Origin: JANNSX01 sp046348995
GTDB taxonomy: Bacteria > Pseudomonadota > Alphaproteobacteria > Rhizobiales > Hyphomicrobiaceae
Direction of reading: 5' to 3'
Length of the DNA: 64,000 nt
NCBI GenBank assembly: GCA_046348995.1
Contig: JAXMDB010000006.1
Span: 1-64,000, forward strand
The position numbers and the translations under genes are program-made. This document shows, piece after piece, positions 8,127 to 15,142 of the stretch (the first letter of the stretch is position 1; every line of letters starts with the position of its first letter). A model generated the notes under the pieces. It was not told the origin of the DNA. It did not search any database and saw only the letters and a list, made by a program, of their open reading frames with translations.

Positions 8127-9329
8127 TCAGAGCCCCAGGACCGCTTTGGCGATGATGTTGTGCTGCACCTCGCTCGAGCCGCCGTAGATCATGGTCTTGC
8201 GATAGTTGAAGTAGCTGCGGGCGGCGGAGCGCTGCTCGTCGAGCTCGGTCGGCGCGGTGGCGGTCCCTTCGAGGTCGCCCGCATCGATGAGACCCGCGGG
8301 ACCGAGCACATCCATGGCGAGCGTCAGGATGGCGTTCTGTACCTCCGTGCCGCGCAACTTGAGCAGCGCCGCCTCGGGGCCGGGCTCGCCACCTGCCGAA
8401 TGCATGATGATCTTGAGCTCGGTGCGGTCGATAGCGGCGAGCTCGATCTCGAGATCGACGAGGCGGGACTCGATCGCCGGATCGTCGAGCAAGCGGCCAT
8501 TCGCATGCGTGGAGAGGAGCTGCCGCAAGCGGCGCACGCTCGCCATCGAGCGCGAAACCTCGGCCGTGCCGAAGCGCTCGAAGGTCAGCAGATCCTTGGC
8601 GACCGTCCAGCCCTTGTGCTCCTCGCCGATGCGCTGGTCGACGGGCACGACGACGTCCTTGAAGAAGATCTGGTTCACCTCGCGGCCGGTGCCGTCGTAG
8701 GTCCACACCGGCGTGACCTCGATGCCGGGCGTCTTCATGTCGAAGACAAGAAAGGTGATGCCGTGCTGCTTCTTGCCCGAGCTGTCGGTACGGAAGACGC
8801 CGAACATCCAATCCGCGATATGGCCTTCGCTGGTCCACAGCTTCTGGCCATTGATGACATAGGTGTCGCCGCGGCGCTCGGCGCGGCATTGCAGGGACGC
8901 GAGATCGGAGCCGGCATTAGGCTCCGAGAAGCCCTGGCACCAGAAGATGTCGGCGTTGAGCATGGGCGGCAGGAAGCGGTGCTTCTGCTCTTCCGTTCCG
9001 TGTTTCATCACGGTCGGCGCCAGCATGTTGCAGCCATAGATCATGGGACGCGGCGCGTCCGCCAGCGCAAGCTCCCGCTCGAGGATGTACTGCTCGGGCA
9101 GCGACAGCTCGGGTCCGCCGTATGTCTTCGGCCAGGCCGGACAGGCCCATCCGCGCTTTCGCAGGATCCGGTGCCAGCGGCGCTGATCCTCCTTGGGCAT
9201 ATCCATGCGCTCGGCCGCCACCTTGGCGCGGATGTCGGCCGGCAGCTCCTTGGCGATGAAGGCCCTGACCTCCTCGCGAAATCGCTTGAGCTCCGGAGTC
9301 TCGATAGGGCTGTCGATATCGATGGGCAT
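8127..9329 (-). CDS. Acyl-CoA dehydrogenase, large (PimC-like) subunit
   Basis: FAD-dependent acyl-CoA dehydrogenase of 400 residues, first gene of a two-gene operon. Family signatures include GFSEPNAGSDLASLQ (FAD and substrate contacts), INGQKLWTSEGHIADW and the C-terminal YGGSSEVQHNIIAKAVLGL. The overall pattern matches the large subunit of pimeloyl-CoA-type dehydrogenases, which pair with a smaller, divergent dehydrogenase such as the next gene. The ATG at 9329 follows AGGATC. No CoA ligase, hydratase or thiolase is adjacent, so the pathway is not defined locally. Confidence 0.9.
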   Translation of the reverse strand: MPIDIDSPIETPELKRFREEVRAFIAKELPADIRAKVAAERMDMPKEDQRRWHRILRKRGWACPAWPKTYGGPELSLPEQYILERELALADAPRPMIYGCNMLAPTVMKHGTEEQKHRFLPPMLNADIFWCQGFSEPNAGSDLASLQCRAERRGDTYVINGQKLWTSEGHIADWMFGVFRTDSSGKKQHGITFLVFDMKTPGIEVTPVWTYDGTGREVNQIFFKDVVVPVDQRIGEEHKGWTVAKDLLTFERFGTAEVSRSMASVRRLRQLLSTHANGRLLDDPAIESRLVDLEIELAAIDRTELKIIMHSAGGEPGPEAALLKLRGTEVQNAILTLAMDVLGPAGLIDAGDLEGTATAPTELDEQRSAARSYFNYRKTMIYGGSSEVQHNIIAKAVLGL

Positions 9330-9536
9330 GAGTGCGATCCTGTGCCTTTGTCAGGGGCCGAGCTTAGCGGGTTTGGCGCCGCGTCAGAGCCTACTGAGCG
9401 GGACGCACCCATGCTTGACGCTCATGCCGCGTCGGGATTTGCAGTTTTTCGCCGTGGAAACCAGTCATTCCCCGCTGCGCGCGTTCCATCCGACCTGTGG
9501 CCCGGCCAGCTGAGCGGCGAACGGTCACATTGGAAC

Positions 9537-9552
9537 ATTAGAGAATACTAAT
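9537..9552 (+). promoter_or_regulatory. Candidate operator ATTAG-N6-CTAAT upstream of the AhpD-like gene
   Basis: ATTAG (9537-9541) and CTAAT (9548-9552) form a perfect inverted repeat with a 6-base spacer, inside an unusually AT-rich patch (9534-9560) of an otherwise GC-rich intergenic region. It lies 39 bases before the ATG at 9591, where a repressor or activator of the AhpD-like gene would bind. The cognate regulator is unknown. Confidence 0.5.
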
Positions 9553-9590
9553 ATAAAAAGCCAACGAGATAGAAGATTGCAGGAGCACGC

Positions 9591-9953
9591 ATGTTGACCG
9601 ACTGGACCGCGCATATGACATCGCTGAGTGCGCCCTTGAAGGACCTGCGCACGGGCGCGCCGGACGTCATGAAGAGTTTCTCCGCGATGGCGCAGGCGGC
9701 GCTCAAGGGCGGGGCTCTGGATACCAAGACGAAGGAGCTGATCGCACTCGGCATCGGCGTCGCCATTCGCTGCGACGACTGCATCGCCTTCCACGTCAAG
9801 GCGGCGATTGCGCAAGGGGCGACGCGGGACGAGATCATGGAGACGCTCGGCATGGCCGTCTACATGGGCGCCGGGCCCTCGGTCATGTATGCGGCGCACG
9901 CCGCCGAAGCCGCTGGTCAGCTGATGCCGAAGGCGGAGGCGGTTGCCGAGTAG
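9591..9953 (+). CDS. Carboxymuconolactone decarboxylase-family (AhpD-like) protein
   Basis: Small all-helical protein of 120 residues. The redox motif C61-DD-C64-xxx-H68 with an upstream Glu is the AhpD-type active site, used for peroxidase or disulfide-relay chemistry, rather than a true lactone decarboxylase site. AGGAG lies 6 bases before the ATG. The gene stands alone, with its own AT-rich promoter region and a candidate operator. It probably has an antioxidant role, but its reductant and regulator are not nearby. Confidence 0.85.
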   Translation: MLTDWTAHMTSLSAPLKDLRTGAPDVMKSFSAMAQAALKGGALDTKTKELIALGIGVAIRCDDCIAFHVKAAIAQGATRDEIMETLGMAVYMGAGPSVMYAAHAAEAAGQLMPKAEAVAE

Positions 9954-10053
9954 CGCCGAGCGCTCGTCAGCATCGGCAAGAGCGGATAGCTTATCCTCGG
10001 TGGCGCGGCTCGTGTCATGCTGCACGGCCGGTAAGTGAACTCGAGGACCGCGG

Positions 10054-11787
10054 ATGCAGGATGTGCCGTTTGGGGGACGTTGCCTCGTGCCGGGCTTGGC
10101 GGCCGGCCCCGTCCTCTACGCCGACGTGCCCTTGAGCTTCATGGGCGGCGTCGATGTCCGCACAGGCGAGGTCATCGATACGCATCATCCGCTGCGCGGG
10201 CAGAGCGTCACGGGCAAAGTTCTGGTGATCCCGAGCGGCCGCGGCTCCTGCGGCGGAAGCGCCTCGCTGTTCGAGATGATTTATGGCGGCACGGCGCCGG
10301 CGGCGCTCGTGTTCAAGCACAAGGAGCCGATCCTGGCGCTCGGCTCGATCATCGCGCGCGAGCTCGAGCAGAAGAGCATTCCGGTCGTCTGGTTGGCAGA
10401 AAGCGATCACGACACTCTGGCGCGCGCGGCCTTTGCCTTGGTCGAGGACGGCAAGGTGACGGCGGTGTCAGCCATGCCGGCGCTCGGCAGTCGCGTGAAA
10501 TCTGCGGCCGTCGCTCTCGACCTTGCGGACGTCTCGCTGTCGTCGCGGGACCGCCGGTTTCTCGCCGGCGACTTCGGCGAGGCGGGCCGGGTCGCCATGC
10601 GCATCGTCATCGAGGCGGCTCAACTCGAGGGTGCGACCGAGCTGATCGACATCGACATGGCCCACATCGATGGCTGCTTCTATCAAGGGCCGGGCAGCCT
10701 CGCTTTCGCGACCAAGCTTGCCGACATGGGCGGTGCGGTCCAGGTGCCCTCGACCATGAACGCCATCTGCGTCGATCGCCGGCAGTGGCGTCAGCAGGGC
10801 GTTCCGGCATCGATGGGCACGCCGTCCGATGCACTGGCCGAGGCTTATGTCAGGATGGGCGTGCAGCCGACCTACACCTGTGCGCCGTACCTGCTCTCGC
10901 CTCGGCCGAAGGCGGGTCAGCAGATCGGCTGGGCGGAATCGAACGCCGTCGTATTCGCCAATGCCGTGCTCGGCGCGCGGACGATGAAATATCCGGACTA
11001 TCTCGACATCTGCCTGGCGCTCACTGGCCGGGCGCCGAATGCCGATTGCCATCTCGATGCGCCGCGGCTGGCGACGCTCAGAATCGACGTTCCGGTCAAG
11101 GGGCCGCTCGATGACGCGTACTATGCGACACTCGGCTATCACCTCGGCAAGATCGCCACGAACGAGATTCCGGTTCTGTGCGGACTGGAGAATTCAGGCG
11201 CGACAGACGACGATCTGAAGGCCTTCGGCGCGGCGTTCGCGACGACCTCGGCGGCGCCGATGTTTCACGTCGCCGGCGTCACGCCGGAAGCGCCGACGGT
11301 CGCGGCCGCGATCGATGCCACGCGGCCTCTCCGGCACATCGTTGTGACCGTCGAAGAGCTGGCCGAGACATGGCGAGAGCTCAACAGCGCGGCGACGGCA
11401 GAGGTCGGTCTGGTCGCGCTCGGCAATCCGCACTTTTCGCTGACCGAGTGCGAGGCGCTCGCCAAGTTGTGTCAGGGGCGCACCAAAGCGCCGGGTGTCG
11501 CGCTCATCGTGACGCTCGGGCGTGAGGTCTACGAGGCGGCCAAGGCGAGAGGCGCGGTTGCGGAGATCGAGCGCTTCGGAGGCAGCTTCGTCAACGACAC
11601 CTGCTGGTGCCTGATCGCTGAGCCCGTGATCCCGCCGGGCAATGGCAACATCATGACGAGCTCGGGCAAGTACGCCCACTACGGCACAGCCGCCGTTGGA
11701 CGTGGCTTTCATCTGCGCAGCCTTGCCGAGTGTGTCGACGCCGCCTGCAAAGGCCACGCGAGCGAGGCGATGCCCGCTTGGCTCTAG
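10054..11787 (+). CDS. Aconitase X, fused type I (probable cis-3-hydroxy-L-proline dehydratase)
   Basis: Single 577-residue chain joining the DUF126 swivel domain (residues 1 to about 130) to the aconitase-X catalytic domain. Likely cluster cysteines are C66 in SGRGSCGGS, C276 in YTCAPYLL and C517/C519 in NDTCWCLI; SSGKYAHY follows. Bacterial type I AcnX proteins of this length have been shown to dehydrate cis-3-hydroxy-L-proline to pyrroline-2-carboxylate. The specific substrate here is inference from architecture. No proline racemase or pyrroline-carboxylate reductase gene is adjacent. GAGGA lies 6 bases before the ATG. It converges with a LuxR-type regulator across a strong hairpin. Confidence 0.87.
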   Translation: MQDVPFGGRCLVPGLAAGPVLYADVPLSFMGGVDVRTGEVIDTHHPLRGQSVTGKVLVIPSGRGSCGGSASLFEMIYGGTAPAALVFKHKEPILALGSIIARELEQKSIPVVWLAESDHDTLARAAFALVEDGKVTAVSAMPALGSRVKSAAVALDLADVSLSSRDRRFLAGDFGEAGRVAMRIVIEAAQLEGATELIDIDMAHIDGCFYQGPGSLAFATKLADMGGAVQVPSTMNAICVDRRQWRQQGVPASMGTPSDALAEAYVRMGVQPTYTCAPYLLSPRPKAGQQIGWAESNAVVFANAVLGARTMKYPDYLDICLALTGRAPNADCHLDAPRLATLRIDVPVKGPLDDAYYATLGYHLGKIATNEIPVLCGLENSGATDDDLKAFGAAFATTSAAPMFHVAGVTPEAPTVAAAIDATRPLRHIVVTVEELAETWRELNSAATAEVGLVALGNPHFSLTECEALAKLCQGRTKAPGVALIVTLGREVYEAAKARGAVAEIERFGGSFVNDTCWCLIAEPVIPPGNGNIMTSSGKYAHYGTAAVGRGFHLRSLAECVDAACKGHASEAMPAWL

Positions 11788-11845
11788 AGCGGCGTGCGTA
11801 AAAGTGTGCCGCGGTTTTGCGCGAAACGCCGCGACAAGCCAAAGA

Positions 11846-11890
11846 GTTAGCGCATCGTGCCGACTCTGGATTGGCACACGATGCGCTAAC
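11846..11890. terminator. Bidirectional hairpin between convergent genes
   Basis: GTTAGCGCATCGTG (11846-11859) and its exact reverse complement (11877-11890) form a 14-bp stem with a 17-base loop. It lies 58 bases after the aconitase-X stop, and its right arm contains the stop codon (11886-11888) of the reverse-strand LuxR gene. There is no clear U-tract. The flanking sequence from 11800 resembles dispersed palindromic repeats of this group of bacteria. Confidence 0.7.
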
Positions 11891-12719
11891 GCGCCGCGAT
11901 GCGATCGAGATAGGTCAAGAACACCTCGCGCTCGGTCGTGATGTCGAGCTTGGTGTAGATGCTGAGGCGATGATTGCGGACGGTGCCGGGCGAAATGCCG
12001 AGCCGCTTGGCGATGTCGCGCGAGGCATGCCCGGCGAGGACGAGAGTAACGACCTCGCGCTCACGCGTTGTCAATTCGGGCCAGAGACCATCGGTCCGTG
12101 GGATCGCGTTCGATCCCGGGATCTGTCCAAGCCGGCGCTGCTGAGTCTGCCGTCTCGGGGGACCTGCGAGCTTGCGATGCAGCGCGTGCAAGGCCTCGAG
12201 CGCGGGGAAAGCTCCCTCGAGTCGCGCAATGTCACGCGTAGAGAACGGTTTCGTCGCCCGCTCCAGGAACACGCCCAGCGTTTCCCGTGGCCCATCGTCG
12301 AGGAGAATGCCGACCTCGTCGCGAATGACGGATTGGGCCAGAAACTCCGCGATGTAGCGGCCCTGTTTGAGCTCACGATCAGAGAAGCGGCTGAGCGGAA
12401 CGACGCCCGTCGCCTCGGTCCGCGACCAATGCGTGTGAAAGGGATCGAACGGGTAGTAGACCTCCAGGTATCGGCGCGCCAGATCGTCGGAGAAGTTGCG
12501 GTGGGTGAGGAACTCCGGCCGCTTACCGACGATGTAGCGTGTCACCGTCACCCGATCGTGAGCCACGAGCCCGCCGATCAGATCGACGAGGGCGATGAGG
12601 TAGTCCGGCGAGCCGGCGGTCTCGATGCACACGGCGAGGTCATGCCAGATCGGCGCTGCTCCCCGCTGCTGCTTCCTTGTCCGCCGCTGTCGCACGATCC
12701 CTCCCATGACGCTTGTCAT
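11886..12719 (-). CDS. LuxR-type transcriptional regulator
   Basis: DNA-binding regulator of 277 residues with a C-terminal LuxR/GerE helix-turn-helix (LTTREREVVTLVLAGHASRD, then IAKRLGISPGTVRNHRLSIY). The N-terminal two thirds has no recognised receiver or autoinducer domain and probably senses a small molecule. The ATG at 12719 leaves 59 bases to the divergent acetone-carboxylase-type operon, which it probably controls. Xanthobacter acx operons are instead driven by a sigma-54 activator, so this is a different arrangement. The frame is open further upstream to 12788, but that would overlap the divergent gene. Confidence 0.85.
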   Translation of the reverse strand: MTSVMGGIVRQRRTRKQQRGAAPIWHDLAVCIETAGSPDYLIALVDLIGGLVAHDRVTVTRYIVGKRPEFLTHRNFSDDLARRYLEVYYPFDPFHTHWSRTEATGVVPLSRFSDRELKQGRYIAEFLAQSVIRDEVGILLDDGPRETLGVFLERATKPFSTRDIARLEGAFPALEALHALHRKLAGPPRRQTQQRRLGQIPGSNAIPRTDGLWPELTTREREVVTLVLAGHASRDIAKRLGISPGTVRNHRLSIYTKLDITTEREVFLTYLDRIAAR

Positions 12720-12729
12720 ATGGCAGACG

Positions 12730-12767
12730 CCTCCGGGCGAATCTATCCTTGTCGCCCTTACCGGAGG
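12730..12767 (+). promoter_or_regulatory. Inverted repeat enclosing the Shine-Dalgarno of the carboxylase operon
   Basis: CCTCCGG (12730-12736) pairs with CCGGAGG (12761-12767), and an inner GGGCG (12735-12739) can pair with CGCCC (12753-12757). The right arm includes the GGAGG ribosome-binding site of the gene starting at 12779. It may be a regulator operator, a leader hairpin that hides the ribosome-binding site, or both. Confidence 0.45.
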
Positions 12768-12778
12768 TTCAACGCCCC

Positions 12779-14917
12779 ATGACCGCACTCGAGGACCCGA
12801 TCGTCATCGGCATCGACGCCGGCGGCACCATGACTGACACGATCCTGGTCGACCGGCACGGCCGCTTCAAGATCGGCAAGGCCGCGACGACGCCGCATGA
12901 CGAGTCGGAAGGCTTCATCGCCTCCTCCGAGGACGCGGCGGACGCCTGGGGCATCTCGCTCGACCGGCTGTTCTCGGGCGTCGACGTGGTGCTCTACTCG
13001 GGCACCGGCATGCTGAATACGCTGCTGTCGCGCACTGGCCGGCGGCTCGGACTCATCACGACGAAAGGCACCGAGGACATGATCCTCATGGGCCGCGGCC
13101 TCCAGGCCTGGGCCGACTATGCCTATGCCGACCGCCTGCATGCCGTGACGCACCATCATCCCGACCCGCTCGTTCCGCGGCGGCGCACGCACGGCGTCAC
13201 CGAGCGCGTCGATCAGTTCGGCGACGTCGTGATCCCCCTCTACGAGCACGAGGCGCGGGCGGCGGCCAAGGCGCTCCTCAAGGACAAGGTCGAGGCGATC
13301 TGCATTTGTCTCCTGTTCTCCCACGTCAACCCGGCGCACGAGCGCCGCGTCGCCGAGATCGTGCGGGAGGAGGCCAAGAAGGCGAAGGCCGACATGCTCG
13401 TCTACAGGAGCCACGAGGTGCGTCCGGTGATCCGCGAGCAATCACGTCTCAACAGCGTGCTCATCGAAGCGTATGCAACCTCACGCGGGAGGAAGCAGCT
13501 CAAAGGCATCGAGGACATTTCGAAGAAGCACGGCTTCAAGTATCGCGTGCAGACGCTGCTGTCGTTCGGAGGTCTCACGTCCATCGATCATCCGCGCCTG
13601 CACGAGACGATGATCTCAGGCCCGATCGGCGGCATTCTCGGCGCGACCTATGTCGGTAAGCTCATCGGCAACGACAGCCTCATCTGCTCCGACATGGGCG
13701 GCACGTCCTTCGACATGGGCGTCATCACGCGGGGCCAGACGCGCATCGAGAACGAGCCGATCATGGACCGGTTCAAGCTCAACGTGCCGACGCTGCATCT
13801 GGATACGATCGGCGCTGGCGCCGGCATGATCATCAAGGTTGATCCGCTGACGCGCAAAGTCTCGCTCGGACCGGAAAGCGCGGGCTCGGTGCCGGGGCCG
13901 ATCTGCTTCGGCCGTGGCGGCACGGAGCCGACGATCGCCGACTGCGATGCGATCCTCGGCCGGCTCAATCCCGACTATTTCCTCGGCGGCAAGGTGAAGC
14001 TCGATGTTGCCAAAGCGCTGAAGGCCTTCAAGGAGAAATGCGCGGATCCGCTCGGCGTCGGCGTCGAGGAGGCGGCCGAGGGCATGATCGGCATGCTCGA
14101 GACGGATGCGAACAATGCGCTCCGTCGCGTGATCTCTGGCCAGGGCATTCACCCCTCCGAATTCACGCTTCTCTCATACGGGGGCTCCGGTCCACTGCAT
14201 CTCGCAGGCTACAGCCGCGGCATCGGCTTGAAGGATATCATCACCTTCCAGTTCGCGGCCGCCTTTTCGGCGTTCGGTTGCACGACGGCCGACTACATGC
14301 GGCGTCACTCGGTGTCGGTCGAAATCCATGTCCCGCCGGATGCGGACAAGGACAAGCTCGCCGAGACCGGCCGTAAAGTGTCGGAGGTCTTCAAAGATCT
14401 CGAGACGCGCGCTGTGACTGAGATGGTCGCGGACGGCCACGCCCGCAAAGCGATCCGCACGGCGCCGTTTCTGATGATGCGCTACACGGGCCAACTCGAG
14501 GATGTCGAGGTCGCCGCACCCATGAGCCGCATCGCCTCTGCCGCGGACATGCAGAAGGTCATCGCCGCGTTCGAGGAGGTCTACGAGAAAATCAATCACC
14601 GCGTGTCGCGCTACGGTCAGGCCGGCACCTCGATCATGGAGATCGGCATCACGGCCATCGCCGACAAGGTGAAGCCGACGCTCGAGGCGCGGCCGCTCGG
14701 CAAGAGCGATCCCAAGGCCGCCCACAAGGGCAAGCGCGACGCTTACATCGCCGGCCGCTGGCATACCTGCAATCTCTACGAGATGGACGATCTGCAACCC
14801 GGCCACGAGGTCACGGGGCCTGCCATCATCGAGCATCCGGCGACGACGCTCGTGGTCCACCCAGGCGATCGTGTGACCATCGACCAGTGGTCGCTGCTCC
14901 ACTACCGGCATGCGTGA
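12779..14917 (+). CDS. acxA: Acetone carboxylase-type beta subunit (HyuA/oxoprolinase A family)
   Basis: ATP-using subunit of 712 residues. The N-terminal GIDAGGTMTDTIL is the first phosphate loop of the ASKHA-fold hydantoinase/oxoprolinase A family, and SDMGGTSFDMGVI is the second conserved glycine block. Acetone carboxylases turn acetone, bicarbonate and ATP into acetoacetate with a beta-alpha-gamma set of about 717, 776 and 168 residues. The lengths here (712, 735, 163) and the gene order match, and the small gamma subunit separates this operon from ordinary hydantoinases. Acetophenone or another ketone is also possible. GGAGG lies 11 bases upstream. A 225-base spacer with a hairpin separates it from the alpha gene. 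Confidence 0.85.
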   Translation: MTALEDPIVIGIDAGGTMTDTILVDRHGRFKIGKAATTPHDESEGFIASSEDAADAWGISLDRLFSGVDVVLYSGTGMLNTLLSRTGRRLGLITTKGTEDMILMGRGLQAWADYAYADRLHAVTHHHPDPLVPRRRTHGVTERVDQFGDVVIPLYEHEARAAAKALLKDKVEAICICLLFSHVNPAHERRVAEIVREEAKKAKADMLVYRSHEVRPVIREQSRLNSVLIEAYATSRGRKQLKGIEDISKKHGFKYRVQTLLSFGGLTSIDHPRLHETMISGPIGGILGATYVGKLIGNDSLICSDMGGTSFDMGVITRGQTRIENEPIMDRFKLNVPTLHLDTIGAGAGMIIKVDPLTRKVSLGPESAGSVPGPICFGRGGTEPTIADCDAILGRLNPDYFLGGKVKLDVAKALKAFKEKCADPLGVGVEEAAEGMIGMLETDANNALRRVISGQGIHPSEFTLLSYGGSGPLHLAGYSRGIGLKDIITFQFAAAFSAFGCTTADYMRRHSVSVEIHVPPDADKDKLAETGRKVSEVFKDLETRAVTEMVADGHARKAIRTAPFLMMRYTGQLEDVEVAAPMSRIASAADMQKVIAAFEEVYEKINHRVSRYGQAGTSIMEIGITAIADKVKPTLEARPLGKSDPKAAHKGKRDAYIAGRWHTCNLYEMDDLQPGHEVTGPAIIEHPATTLVVHPGDRVTIDQWSLLHYRHA

Positions 14918-14993
14918 GTGTGAGAATAGTCATGGCGCCTACGGCGAAGCTCCTCCTGGATCCCCGGCCATCGCTCGCGAGGCTCACTCGGCC

Positions 14994-15045
14994 GAGGATG
15001 ACGAAGACTGAGTGGGCCGCAGCCCCTCCCAGTATCGTCATCCTC
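14994..15045. repeat. Intercistronic palindromic element in the carboxylase operon
   Basis: GAGGATGACGA (14994-15004) and its exact reverse complement TCGTCATCCTC (15035-15045) face each other in the spacer between the beta and alpha genes. The flanks (CTGGATCCCCGG on the left, GGGGAACCAGGGG on the right) look like two oppositely oriented copies of the CCTGGATCCCCGG...GGATGACG type of dispersed repeat. It may stabilise upstream mRNA or set subunit ratios. Confidence 0.65.
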
Positions 15046-15142
15046 ACGCCGCGAGCGCGAAGCGCACAGCGTGCGTGGGGAACCAGGGGAGGCTTCGCGC
15101 GAAGCGCGTCGAAACGGACGTCTGAACGGTGAGGCTCGACAC

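Noticed and set aside
6978..9551. An 857-codon open frame opposite the two acyl-CoA dehydrogenase genes
   Set aside because: It lies antisense to two clearly recognised genes, its translation is low-complexity Arg/Ala/Gly/Asp-rich text without domains, and long antisense frames are common in GC-rich codon-biased DNA.
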